Shown here in pieces: positions 7,478-15,914 of a stretch of DNA of 64,000 bases. The stretch covers positions 2,089,001-2,153,000 of the forward strand of contig NZ_CP138632.1 in NCBI RefSeq assembly GCF_036456085.1, in the 5' to 3' direction. This stretch comes from Veillonella parvula. Its GTDB lineage: Bacteria; Bacillota; Negativicutes; Veillonellales; Veillonellaceae. Both the position numbers and the translations under genes were made by a program. The notes under the pieces are model-generated. The model worked only from the letters and a program-made list of their open reading frames with translations. It did not search any database and had not been told where the DNA came from. Each line of letters starts with the position of its first letter. Positions within the stretch are counted from its first letter, which is position 1.

Positions 7478-10400
7478 TTATTTGAAGTATTTTACACCAG
7501 ATGTAAAGATTGGCATTTCTAATTGGCCAGGAATATTTTTGCTAATGCCAGCACCACAGCGTTCGGAGTGTGCCATTTTGCCGAATACGCGACCATCAGG
7601 GCTATAAATACCTTCGATAGCGGCTACAGATTGGTTAGGATTGAAGCGACTATCCATGGAGGCGATACCATCAAAGTCTACATATTGTGTAGCGATTTGG
7701 CCAGTTTTATTGAACTCTAACACTTGTTGAGGAGAAGCTATAAAGCGACCTTCGCCGTGAGAAATTGGTACTGTGTAAATTTCTCCAGCTTTAGCATCAC
7801 TCATCCAAGGGGACTTTGTGGAAATAACTTTCGTATTAACCATGCGAGATAAGTGACGACCAATGGTATTGTATGTCAATGTAGGATGATCTGCAGTTAA
7901 CGTTTCAATATGTCCACCAGGTAATAAGCCTAACTTGATGAGCGCTTGGAAGCCGTTACAAATACCTAATACAAGGCCATCTTGTTTGTACAAGAGGTTT
8001 TCTAAACCTTCTGCAAGGTATGGGTTGCGGAAGAGGGTGGCTATGAATTTACCAGAACCATCTGGCTCATCACCGGCACTGAAACCTCCTGGGAACATAA
8101 GAATTTGAGACTCTGCTAATTTAGCTTTGATTACGTCGATAGATTCTTTTAATTGTTCTGGAGTTTGGTTGCGGATAAGCACGATATCTGTTTCTGCACC
8201 AGCCCGTTCAAAGGCGCGAGCAGAGTCAAATTCACAGTTTGTGCCAGGGAATACTGGAATAAGAACTTTTGGTTTGGCACCTAGGGAGGCGCTGCGAGGT
8301 TTAGCGTGTTGATCATGAATGTAAGCGACTGCTTCACCAAAGCCGTTTGGTGCATGCATAGGGAAAATATCGTTTAGAGGTGCTTCATAAGTAGCTTGTA
8401 TTTCTTTGAGAGAAACAGATTGTCCTTCCCATTCGATAACAGGTGTGGCTTGGGTTACACCGATAACTTTCACATCAGGTAACTCTAAAAGATAATTAAC
8501 AGCTGTAATATCTACTTCAACGATGAAGGAACCAAGGGCTGGTTGGAAGATACCACGTTCAGCGTATTTATCGAATTTAACACCAATATTGTTGCCAAGG
8601 GCCATTTTAGTGACTGCTTCAGGAATGCCGCCTTGATCAACTACATAGGCAGAGTAAACGCGACCTTTTTCAATTTGTTCTTGTAGTGTATCGCAGTTTT
8701 CTTTGAATCGATCCCAATCAGGGGTGTCATCGTATGTACGAGGTACATCGAAGAATACGAGACGGTGATCTACGCCTTTAAGGTCTTGGCTCACAATATT
8801 ATCTACATGAGCTGTACCAACCGCAAAGGATACGAGGGTAGGGGGAACGGTAAGATCCATAAATGTACCGCTCATAGAGTCCTTGCCGCCGATAGCACCG
8901 ATTTCAAGTTCTTTTTGTGCTTTATAAGCACCAAGTAAAGCTGCTACTGGCTTACCCCAAGATTCTTTAGAGTTGAGGCGTTCAAAATATTCTTGTAATG
9001 TTAAGTATGCGTCTTCTCGGCGACCGCCAAGAGCTACTAATTTTGCTACAGATAAAAGTACTGCATATTGCGCACCATGATAAGGGCTCCATGCAGATAA
9101 CTCAGGCACAAAACCATGAGTCATAATACTCGCCGTTGTAGTTTCACCATTTAGAACCGGTAATTTAGCAACCATGCCTTGAGTAGGCGTTTTTTGGAAT
9201 TTGCCACCAAATGGCATGAGGACAGTATTGGCGCCTACAGTGCTGTCAAAGCGTTCCGCTAAGCCTTGTTGGGATGCTGCATTTAAATCGGATACGGCTG
9301 CAAGCCATTTTTCCTTGAAGTTATCTGCACTAGCTGAACCACGTAAGAAGTAGGATCGATCTGCTGGAGCTTTTACGATAGCTTCTTGTTGTTGATTGGC
9401 ACCATTTGTATTTAAAAAGTCGCGGCTAATATCTACAATTGTTTCGCCATTCCAGTTCATGATGAGGCGATTTGTATCAGTTACCTCTGCCACAACTGTA
9501 CACTCCAGGTTTTCTTCGTCGCAGTATGCTTTGAACGCCTCTACATCAGAAGCAGCGATGACACAGGCCATGCGTTCTTGGGATTCAGAGATGGCTAACT
9601 CTGTACCATCGAGGCCAGCATATTTTTTAGGGACTAAGTCGAGATTGATTGATACACCATCAGTTAGTTCACCGATAGCAACAGATACACCACCTGCACC
9701 AAAGTCATTACAACGTTTGATAAGTGTCGTTACTTCGCCACGACGGAATAAACGTTGGATTTTACGCTCTGTAAGAGCATTGCCTTTTTGTACTTCTGCA
9801 CCGCATGTGGATAGAGAGTCAACGGTATGTTCTTTAGAGGACCCTGTAGCACCACCACAGCCATCACGGCCAGTTTTACCACCTAGCAATACTACCACAT
9901 CGCCTGCAACTGGTACCTCACGACGAACTTGGTTGCGAGGTGCAGCACCGATAACTGCGCCGATTTCCATGCGCTTTGCTACGTAGCCAGGATGGTAATA
10001 TTCTTTTACTTCACCTGTAGCAAGGCCGATTTGGTTGCCGTAAGAGGAGTAACCACGAGCTGCTTCTTGGGTGATCTTTCTTTGTGGTAATTTGCCTTCC
10101 AATGTATCTTCAAGTCTTGTATGTGGATCGCCAGAGCCTGTGATGCGCATAGCTTGGTATACGTAGGCGCGACCGCTCAATGGGTCGCGAATACAACCAC
10201 CTAAGCAGGTAGCTGCGCCCCCAAATGGTTCGATTTCAGTAGGGTGGTTATGGGTTTCGTTTTTGAATAGTAACAACCATTCTTCAGTCTTGCCATTTAC
10301 ATCGACAGGGATGATGATTGTACATGCATTGATTTCATCAGATTCATCGAGATTTGTAAGTCCTCCAGCGTGGCGCAATTCTTTTACAGCCAATGTAGCC

Positions 10401-11218
10401 ATGTCCATGAGGGAGCGAGCTTTTTTCTTAGTCGTGTAGAGCTCAGCACGGCCTTCCATATATTCTTCGAAGGCTTCCTTTATAGAACCGGTGAAGCGGC
10501 TGTCTTCAATGGTAATATCTGTTAACTCGGTCATAAAGGTAGTGTGACGGCAATGGTCAGACCAATATGTATCGAAGAGGCGAATTTCTGTAATCGTAGG
10601 ATCGCGGTGCTCCACCTTTGCGTATTGTTGTCTAATCATTTGAAGGTCTGCTAATGTCATAGCAAGACCGTAGTTTTTGATGAGCGCTTCTAAATCAGCA
10701 TCGCTCATCGTAGTAAAGCCATCGATTGTTGCCACCGGCTTTGGATCTTCTAAATCGAGAGCTAAGGTGTTTGGTACGTCAAGGCTCGCTTCGCGGGAAT
10801 CAACAGGGTTAATGTAGTATGCTTTGATGGTATTTTCTTGTTCTTTTGTAAAGGTGCCTTCGATAGCATATACGCGAGCACAACGCACGATGTGGCCGGA
10901 TGTGAGGGTGAGCATAGAAATACATTGCTCTGCGCTATCAGCACGTTGATCGTATTGACCTGGCACATATTCAACAGCAAATACAAAGCCTTGTACATTT
11001 GGAATTTTTTCTAATACAGTATCTACAGGAGGTTCAGAAAAAATTAAATTTTTAGCAGACTCTAGATCTTTTGCATCTAAATTTTCGATGTCGTATCGCT
11101 CATAGATAGTCACAGCTGTAGCAGGCATAGATAATTCCTGTTGTAAGGTTTGTAACATGCGTTGCGCTTCTAGGTTGAAAGATTCTCGTTTTGTTACGAA
11201 TAATCGTTGTATAGCCAT
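7478..11218 (-). CDS. purL: Phosphoribosylformylglycinamidine synthase, single-chain
   Basis: Fourth step of purine synthesis: FGAR plus glutamine and ATP give FGAM. This is the long single-chain form (1246 residues) of the kind found in Proteobacteria and some clostridia, combining the FGAM synthetase core and glutaminase. Visible features are SDHCRHTTF, FKNETHNHPTEIEPFGGAATCLGG, and the GGKTGRDG nucleotide site. The C-terminal class I glutaminase begins near PKVLIPVFPGTNCEFDSARAF, with catalytic Cys in GICNGFQAL and His in SHGEGRF. The open frame extends 52 codons further upstream, but ATG 11218 has AGGAGG and begins the conserved MAIQRLFVTKRE. It is separated from the other pur genes and transcribed the opposite way. 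Confidence 0.97.
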   Translation of the reverse strand: MAIQRLFVTKRESFNLEAQRMLQTLQQELSMPATAVTIYERYDIENLDAKDLESAKNLIFSEPPVDTVLEKIPNVQGFVFAVEYVPGQYDQRADSAEQCISMLTLTSGHIVRCARVYAIEGTFTKEQENTIKAYYINPVDSREASLDVPNTLALDLEDPKPVATIDGFTTMSDADLEALIKNYGLAMTLADLQMIRQQYAKVEHRDPTITEIRLFDTYWSDHCRHTTFMTELTDITIEDSRFTGSIKEAFEEYMEGRAELYTTKKKARSLMDMATLAVKELRHAGGLTNLDESDEINACTIIIPVDVNGKTEEWLLLFKNETHNHPTEIEPFGGAATCLGGCIRDPLSGRAYVYQAMRITGSGDPHTRLEDTLEGKLPQRKITQEAARGYSSYGNQIGLATGEVKEYYHPGYVAKRMEIGAVIGAAPRNQVRREVPVAGDVVVLLGGKTGRDGCGGATGSSKEHTVDSLSTCGAEVQKGNALTERKIQRLFRRGEVTTLIKRCNDFGAGGVSVAIGELTDGVSINLDLVPKKYAGLDGTELAISESQERMACVIAASDVEAFKAYCDEENLECTVVAEVTDTNRLIMNWNGETIVDISRDFLNTNGANQQQEAIVKAPADRSYFLRGSASADNFKEKWLAAVSDLNAASQQGLAERFDSTVGANTVLMPFGGKFQKTPTQGMVAKLPVLNGETTTASIMTHGFVPELSAWSPYHGAQYAVLLSVAKLVALGGRREDAYLTLQEYFERLNSKESWGKPVAALLGAYKAQKELEIGAIGGKDSMSGTFMDLTVPPTLVSFAVGTAHVDNIVSQDLKGVDHRLVFFDVPRTYDDTPDWDRFKENCDTLQEQIEKGRVYSAYVVDQGGIPEAVTKMALGNNIGVKFDKYAERGIFQPALGSFIVEVDITAVNYLLELPDVKVIGVTQATPVIEWEGQSVSLKEIQATYEAPLNDIFPMHAPNGFGEAVAYIHDQHAKPRSASLGAKPKVLIPVFPGTNCEFDSARAFERAGAETDIVLIRNQTPEQLKESIDVIKAKLAESQILMFPGGFSAGDEPDGSGKFIATLFRNPYLAEGLENLLYKQDGLVLGICNGFQALIKLGLLPGGHIETLTADHPTLTYNTIGRHLSRMVNTKVISTKSPWMSDAKAGEIYTVPISHGEGRFIASPQQVLEFNKTGQIATQYVDFDGIASMDSRFNPNQSVAAIEGIYSPDGRVFGKMAHSERCGAGISKNIPGQLEMPIFTSGVKYFK

Positions 11219-11267
11219 TGTAGCCTCCTGTAATGTATATAATTCCCTATGGGATATTGACAAATTA

Positions 11268-11296
11268 AGTATAGTCGGTCTAGACTTATAAGTAAA
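11268..11296 (-). promoter_or_regulatory. Promoter of purL
   Basis: On the minus strand TTTACT and TATACT are separated by 17 bases, about 50 bases before the purL start. Confidence 0.6.
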
Positions 11297-11345
11297 GATA
11301 ATCTTACTAATGAAAAGATTAGAAATACTAATAAATATGAAAAGT

Positions 11346-11378
11346 TCATGAAGGTCATAAGACCTAACTTTCATGAAG
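11346..11378. promoter_or_regulatory. Twin TTCATGAA palindromes between purL and lysR
   Basis: Two copies of the palindrome TTCATGAA (11346-11353 and 11371-11378) are spaced 25 bases apart. The hairpin AGGTC-ataa-GACCT lies between them. The pair sits midway between the divergent purL and lysR genes, so a shared operator is plausible. The binding protein, perhaps the LysR product, is inferred. Confidence 0.45.
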
Positions 11379-11485
11379 ATTTCTACATATTCATTATATA
11401 TTGAGAGTCTATAGTTATAATAGGGTAATGATATGTGTATTTAAAAGTAAGACGTTACTATTAGTATATAACAGAGGTGAATAAA

Positions 11486-12391
11486 ATGGCAGTATCTGCA
11501 GATTTATATAGAACCTTTCTAGGGGTAGGCTTATATTTATCTTTTTCCCGTGCCGCAAAAGAATTAGGCGTGTCCCAATCCGCCATCAGTCAAAGTATTA
11601 AACAATTAGAAGGAGAACTTAATATGCCTCTCTTCGTGCGTACTACAAAATCTGTAGGGTTCACGCCAGAAGGTAAAGAATTGTTTGATACGGTAGCTAA
11701 AGCTTTCTCTATTCTTGATAATGGTGTTACCCAATTACAAGAACGGGTTAGTCAAGCTTATGAAAGTTTAAATTTGGCTGCCACAGATACTTTGTGTCGC
11801 CATTTCCTATTGCCTTATTTCCACAAATGGCAATTACAAGAAAGTGAAATTGGCTTACATATCATTAATCGTCCGTCTCCTGATTGTGTAGAATTAGTAC
11901 TCAATAAAGAGGCGCAATTAGCCGTGGTTAATGATTATGAGGGCTTGAGAGATAATCCTCAGCTAGAGGTAACTACGCTAGCTACCATTCAAGATGTCTT
12001 TGTTGGCGGTCCTGACTATAAAGGGGCAGGATTCTTTGATCAAGGGCGCCTTCTTAACGAGCCTATTTTACTCTTGCATAAAGGCTCTGCTAGTCGTACA
12101 TTCTTTGACGATGTAACACATGGTGCTTGTCGTAAGCCTCGCTTTGAATTGGGTAGCGTCGATGTATTACTAGATCTTGTAGAAATCAACATGGGTATTT
12201 CCATGTTGCCTAATCATGTGGTACAACAAAAAATGCAAGAAGGGACTATTGTGCGCATCGATACAGATATTCCGGTACCAACACGCGACATTGTGCTTGT
12301 GCGTTCACGCTTGGTTCCTCAATCTGAAGGAGCTGCGAGATTTACTTCCTTGCTAGTTAATCGTGAAAGTACTCGAGATAAAATTTTATAA
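11486..12391 (+). CDS. LysR-family transcriptional regulator
   Basis: DNA-binding regulator of about 301 residues. The N-terminal winged helix-turn-helix covers about residues 8-60, with the characteristic SFSRAAKELGVSQSAISQSIKQLE and the following MPLFVRTTKSVGFTPEG. The C-terminal part is a periplasmic-binding-like effector domain. An in-frame GTG lies 9 bases upstream, but AGAGGTG spaced for ATG 11486 favours that start. It is divergent from purL and upstream of xpt and the pur cluster, which suggests but does not prove control of purine genes. The effector is unknown. Confidence 0.93.
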   Translation: MAVSADLYRTFLGVGLYLSFSRAAKELGVSQSAISQSIKQLEGELNMPLFVRTTKSVGFTPEGKELFDTVAKAFSILDNGVTQLQERVSQAYESLNLAATDTLCRHFLLPYFHKWQLQESEIGLHIINRPSPDCVELVLNKEAQLAVVNDYEGLRDNPQLEVTTLATIQDVFVGGPDYKGAGFFDQGRLLNEPILLLHKGSASRTFFDDVTHGACRKPRFELGSVDVLLDLVEINMGISMLPNHVVQQKMQEGTIVRIDTDIPVPTRDIVLVRSRLVPQSEGAARFTSLLVNRESTRDKIL

Positions 12392-12406
12392 GAAAAAGAC
12401 ATATTT

Positions 12407-12447
12407 AAAGACATACTTTAGGAAAATTTCTTAAAGTGTGTCTTTTT
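12407..12447 (+). terminator. Intrinsic terminator after lysR
   Basis: AAAGACATACTTTA pairs with TAAAGTGTGTCTTT (one mismatch or wobble), followed by TTTTT. Confidence 0.85.
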
Positions 12448-12585
12448 ATATATTAGTGTACGTTTTGCCATGCTATATTATATTCTTATAAAGCAGTTGA
12501 GTTATATAATTCATATGCGAAATATTTAAGTCATATTGGCAATGATATTTATGTGTTATATTATGAGACTTTTACTAGATATAGG

Positions 12586-12615
12586 TTGACCCTAAGGGGT
12601 TGTTTACGTTAAAAT
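12586..12615 (+). promoter_or_regulatory. Promoter of xpt
   Basis: TTGACC and TAAAAT are separated by 18 bases. The spacer holds a small ACCC-taa-GGGGT dyad. No purine riboswitch consensus was recognised in this upstream region. Confidence 0.65.
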
Positions 12616-12645
12616 TTAAAGATAGTTATGCGGAGGTATGAGCAC

Positions 12646-13221
12646 ATGGAATTATTAAAAGAACGCATTCGTGAAGAGGGGATTGTCCTCAATAATCGCG
12701 TGCTGAAAGTAGATGGGTTCTTAAACCATCAAATCGATCCACAATTGTTTAAGGCAATTGGTAAAGAAATCGCGGATCGTTACCGTGATGCAGGTGTACA
12801 ACGTATTGTTACCATCGAAGCATCTGGTATTGCGTTGGCATTGATGGCTGCGCTTGAACTAGACGTGCCATTGGTATTTGCGCGTAAGAAAAAATCCATC
12901 CTTATGGTAGATGATGTATATCATAGTGTTGTGTACTCTTATACAAAAGAAGAGAATTATGATATTACCATTTCTAAAAAATTCTTACCAGCTGGCGAGA
13001 AAGTATTGATTATCGATGATTTCTTGGCGTCTGGCGAGGCGGCTATGGGCCTTGCTAAGTTGGTTCAAGACGCAGGTGATGAAGTAGTAGGCATGGCGAT
13101 TGCTATCGAAAAGTCCTTCCAACCTGGTCGTGAGCGCTTGGAAAATGCGGGCTACCGTGTAGAGTCTTTAGTTCGCATTAAAGAATTCAAAGATAATGGT
13201 TGTGTGTTTATCGAAGACTAA
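12646..13221 (+). CDS. xpt: Xanthine phosphoribosyltransferase
   Basis: Salvage enzyme that converts xanthine and PRPP to XMP in the cytosol. Its 191 residues compare with about 194 for Bacillus Xpt. It starts with the conserved MELLKERIREEG and VLKVDGFLNHQIDP. The PRPP-binding loop is VLIIDDFLASGEAAMGL (about 125-140). The first in-frame ATG is at 12628, but GGAGG at 12632-12636 selects the ATG at 12646. The gene is followed after 27 bases by two paralogous small genes and probably heads that transcript. Confidence 0.93.
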   Translation: MELLKERIREEGIVLNNRVLKVDGFLNHQIDPQLFKAIGKEIADRYRDAGVQRIVTIEASGIALALMAALELDVPLVFARKKKSILMVDDVYHSVVYSYTKEENYDITISKKFLPAGEKVLIIDDFLASGEAAMGLAKLVQDAGDEVVGMAIAIEKSFQPGRERLENAGYRVESLVRIKEFKDNGCVFIED

Positions 13222-13248
13222 TTTGTCTGATTATTGTTAGAGGGAATT

Positions 13249-13695
13249 ATGAATAAAAAAGCAGAAAAATTCGACTTACTCGTTGCTGACCTTAACAAAG
13301 GCGGTAACACTTGGTTTACAAAGGAAGAAATGACAGACGATCTTAATACAGTTGTATATCATGGTCGTTTGGATGTTCATGAGCATAGCTTGCCTGTGTT
13401 CATCGTTGTAGACGATTCTGCGTTCACCTATGTACGCATCGCTATCACAACAACATCTATTGATAAAAAAGTGATTCCTGCGGTATTGAAAGAACTTAAC
13501 ACGTTAAATCAAGATTACAAGATATCTAAATATTACGTGAGCAATGAAGACAATAACATTTATATGGATGTGTCTATACCATGTTTGAATGAACAATTTG
13601 ATCCTACTGTAGTAGTGAATCTTATGCTTGAAGTTATTCAACCGCATTTAGATGCTGTACATAAAGATATTCTTAAAGTAGCTGGCTTAGCTTAA
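13249..13695 (+). CDS. YbjN-like small protein, copy 1
   Basis: An acidic cytosolic protein of 148 residues with no signal peptide or membrane span. The predicted alternation of strands and helices, with segments such as SLPVFIVVDDSAFTYVRIAI and NNIYMDVSIPC, resembles YbjN/type III chaperone-like folds, but this assignment is tentative. Alternative start codons lie upstream (13234). ATG 13249 follows AGAGGG. The next gene is a clear paralogue. Both sit directly behind xpt and end at one terminator, so they are probably co-transcribed. The function is unknown. Confidence 0.75.
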   Translation: MNKKAEKFDLLVADLNKGGNTWFTKEEMTDDLNTVVYHGRLDVHEHSLPVFIVVDDSAFTYVRIAITTTSIDKKVIPAVLKELNTLNQDYKISKYYVSNEDNNIYMDVSIPCLNEQFDPTVVVNLMLEVIQPHLDAVHKDILKVAGLA

Positions 13696-13706
13696 TAGAG
13701 GTTGTT

Positions 13707-14147
13707 ATGAATCCTAAATCCTTATTATTTGATAAGTTTTTGAAAGAAGAAGAAATCATATCTTTTGAACGGAAGGATTTTGATGATGAAGACGGTACAG
13801 TAGTATATCGTTCTTATATCAAGTCTCCTTTATGGGATATGCCTTTGTTCGTCATTCTCGATAACAGCATTTATAGTGTAGTTCGTTTAGTGTTAGGCCC
13901 TGAAAAGGTAACAGCACAAAATATGAATGCCTTGAATGCATTAATTAATCGTGACAATGCGACATATAAAAATTACAAACTTTATATTGATGAACAAGAC
14001 TCTAGCCTATACTTGGATTGTGTATATATGTGTGGTGATGATGCGTTCGAGCCTGCATTGATGTATGCGTTGATGTCTTCTATTGTAGATTATATTCCAG
14101 AATCTGTAGGTGAATTGAAAGCTGCCTTTGAAAGTGGTACTCACTAA
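13707..14147 (+). CDS. YbjN-like small protein, copy 2
   Basis: A 146-residue cytosolic protein, a divergent tandem copy of the preceding gene. TVVYRSYIKSP, DMPLFVILDNSIYSVVRL and SSLYLDCVYMC align in order with TVVYHGRLDVH, SLPVFIVVDDSAFTYVRI and NNIYMDVSIPC of copy 1, and the C-terminal helices also match. The start ATG follows AGAGG. The function is unknown. The pairing suggests a heterodimer or recent duplication followed by divergence, which is inference. Confidence 0.75.
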   Translation: MNPKSLLFDKFLKEEEIISFERKDFDDEDGTVVYRSYIKSPLWDMPLFVILDNSIYSVVRLVLGPEKVTAQNMNALNALINRDNATYKNYKLYIDEQDSSLYLDCVYMCGDDAFEPALMYALMSSIVDYIPESVGELKAAFESGTH

Positions 14148-14175
14148 TCAATAATAGATACAAGTTAAGTGATCT

Positions 14176-14188
14176 AATGTTCGGAATT
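14176..14188 (-). promoter_or_regulatory. PurBox-like motif
   Basis: On the minus strand AATTCCGAACATT fits all 13 positions of the Bacillus PurR box AWWWCCGAACWWT. A second near-match (12 of 13) lies at 14367-14379 in the same orientation, about 60 bases before the purE promoter. No PurR gene is visible in this window and the spacing differs from the usual Bacillus pair, so function is only suggested. Confidence 0.35.
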
Positions 14189-14194
14189 ATGAAA

Positions 14195-14233
14195 AGAGGA
14201 TAACCTGTTTATAAATGGGTTATCCTCTTTTTG
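14195..14233 (+). terminator. Intrinsic terminator after the YbjN-like pair
   Basis: AGAGGATAACC pairs with GGTTATCCTCT, followed by TTTT. It separates the xpt transcript from the pur cluster. Confidence 0.9.
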
Positions 14234-14425
14234 TATGGATAAGAAAAAACATATAAATATTTTAATCGATAGAGTAAGTTTGTGTTATTATAAGATTGAA
14301 AAGGCAGTATTTTATTTTACAGATTTATTTAAAATTATTTTATATGATGCAATCTATATTTTTGCAATAGTTCGGAATATAATGAATGATAAAAATATTT
14401 AATAAAAAAATATTCGAAAATAGTA

Positions 14426-14454
14426 TTGATTTTGTAAATGTTAGGTGTTACAAT
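14426..14454 (+). promoter_or_regulatory. Promoter of the purE-D cluster
   Basis: TTGATT and TACAAT are separated by 17 bases. Transcription would start near 14461, giving a leader of about 120 bases before purE. Confidence 0.75.
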
Positions 14455-14479
14455 TTGAGTACAAGAAGGAGGTAGCACC

Positions 14480-14572
14480 GTGAACTATGCAAATCAACAA
14501 ACTCAAAGCAAGTCTACGGAGGCTACTTGTGCGCATTTGTCCCAGTCTGTTTTGGCTGGGCTTTTTTATTAG
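14480..14572 (+). CDS. Candidate leader peptide before purE (30 codons)
   Basis: A GTG-initiated frame of 30 codons preceded by a full AAGGAGG site at 7 bases, a better ribosome site than many in this window. The peptide begins MNYANQQTQSK and has Gln at positions 6, 7, 9 and 22. Its TAG stop overlaps the purE ribosome site, and its 3' third runs through a terminator hairpin. This layout resembles translation-coupled attenuation. Gln is a substrate of PurF and PurL, so Gln sensing is an attractive but unproven reading. The ORF could also be fortuitous. Confidence 0.45.
   Translation: MNYANQQTQSKSTEATCAHLSQSVLAGLFY
14541..14567 (+). terminator. Leader terminator (attenuator) before purE
   Basis: CCCAGTC-tgtttt-GGCTGGG is followed by TTTTTT, inside the 5' leader. 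An upstream alternative stem joins GTAGC/CCGT (14472-14481) with ACGG/GCTAC (14516-14526) and would sequester the leader ribosome site. Confidence 0.75.
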
Positions 14573-14580
14573 GAGGATCT

Positions 14581-15072
14581 ATGAAGGTCGGTATTATCAT
14601 GGGCAGCAAGTCTGACCTAGACACAATGAAAAAAGCATCTGCCGTACTTGATGAATTTAACATTCCCTATGAAATGGTTATTGCCTCAGCTCATCGTACC
14701 CCAGAGGCTGTAAAGAATTTTGTTACACGACTTGAAGATGAAGGGGCTATCGCTTTTATTGCTGGTGCTGGCGCAGCGGCTCACCTACCTGGTGTGGTGG
14801 CGAGCTTCACTACACTGCCAGTTATCGGCATCCCAATTAATGCAACCGCATTAAAAGGTATTGATTCTCTACTTGCTATTGTACAAATGCCATCTGGCAT
14901 GCCTGTAGCAACCATGGCTGTAGATGGTGCTAAAAATGCAGCGCTCTTTGCAGTGCAAATTGGAGCAGCTTTCAATAAAGACCTGAAAGAACAATATCAA
15001 CAATATCGTAAAGATATGGCTAAAAAAGTCTTAGCAGACAATGCAGAATTACAAGGTGCTATTCATATTTAA
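14581..15072 (+). CDS. purE: N5-carboxyaminoimidazole ribonucleotide mutase
   Basis: Converts N5-CAIR to CAIR in purine synthesis. The protein is 163 residues, the class I PurE length. The N-terminal GIIMGSKSDLDTMKKA phosphate loop, the SAHRTPE motif with the catalytic His, and AGAGAAAHLPGVVA are all present. ATG 14581 follows AGGAGG directly. The frame opens further upstream (14527), but that part lies in the terminator leader. No purK is visible in this window. It is the first gene of purE-C-F-M-N-H-D. Confidence 0.97.
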   Translation: MKVGIIMGSKSDLDTMKKASAVLDEFNIPYEMVIASAHRTPEAVKNFVTRLEDEGAIAFIAGAGAAAHLPGVVASFTTLPVIGIPINATALKGIDSLLAIVQMPSGMPVATMAVDGAKNAALFAVQIGAAFNKDLKEQYQQYRKDMAKKVLADNAELQGAIHI

Positions 15073-15174
15073 TTATGTAAATCATCGGCGATTAAATATT
15101 GGTTAAGAAAAACAGTTTATTTAGATATCTATTACATAGTTTGTATCATTAATTTATGATAAAGGAGAAAGATC

Positions 15175-15903
15175 ATGGCTAACATCAATTTGGAAAAATT
15201 AACATTATTGTATGAAGGCAAAGCAAAACAAGTATATGCAACAGATAACAAAGATGAGTACATCGTTCATTACAAAGATGATGCCACTGCATTTAATGGT
15301 GAGAAACATGATACCATTCTTGGAAAAGGTGTTTTGAACAATAAAATTTCCTCTTTCTTCTTTGAATTGTTGAAAAAAGAAGGCGTACCAACTCATTTCG
15401 TTCGTCGTGAAGATGATCGCAACCAAACAGTACTTGCATTGAAAATAGTTCCTCTTGAAGTTATTGTTCGTAATATTGCGGCTGGCTCTATGGCTAAACG
15501 CTTTGGCATTGAAGAAGGAACTCCACTTAAACATCCAATCCTTGAATTCTGCTACAAAAATGATGAATTAGGCGATCCATTTGCCAATGAATCCCAAATC
15601 ACAGCACTTGGTTGGGCTACTCAAGAACAACTTGATGTAATTTCTACAATTACTTTAAAGGTAAATGATATATTGAAGAAATTTTTGGCTACTAAAAATG
15701 TGACACTTGTAGATTTCAAGGTAGAATTTGGTACCCATAATGGTGAAGTTTTATTGGGTGATGAAATTTCTCCTGATACATGCCGTTTCTGGGATGCTAC
15801 AACTGGTGAAAAACTTGACAAAGACCGTTTCCGTCGAGATCTTGGTAATATTGAAGAAGCATATAAGGAAATGTTATTCCGTCTTACAGGTGAGCGTGCC
15901 TAA
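15175..15903 (+). CDS. purC: SAICAR synthetase
   Basis: Ligates aspartate to CAIR with ATP. At 242 residues it is the standard bacterial length. It has the N-terminal [35 protein letters not shown], and the C-terminal [12 protein letters not shown] motif that binds ATP and metal. A strong AAAGGAG precedes the ATG. A 102-base gap to purE contains no clear terminator, and the stop lies 11 bases before purF, so it is within the operon. Confidence 0.97.
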   Translation: MANINLEKLTLLYEGKAKQVYATDNKDEYIVHYKDDATAFNGEKHDTILGKGVLNNKISSFFFELLKKEGVPTHFVRREDDRNQTVLALKIVPLEVIVRNIAAGSMAKRFGIEEGTPLKHPILEFCYKNDELGDPFANESQITALGWATQEQLDVISTITLKVNDILKKFLATKNVTLVDFKVEFGTHNGEVLLGDEISPDTCRFWDATTGEKLDKDRFRRDLGNIEEAYKEMLFRLTGERA

Positions 15904-15914
15904 TAGGGGGGAAG

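Noticed and set aside
9396-9986. 196-codon plus-strand frame inside purL
   Set aside because: It is a shadow of the highly conserved purL coding sequence, with no ribosome site and an implausible composition.
11219-11374. 52-codon N-terminal extension of PurL
   Set aside because: Conserved PurL starts at MAIQRLF with AGGAGG. The extension covers the purL promoter and palindromes.
12450-12645. Purine riboswitch upstream of xpt
   Set aside because: Bacillus xpt has one, but the conserved core sequences were not found here; only a promoter is visible.
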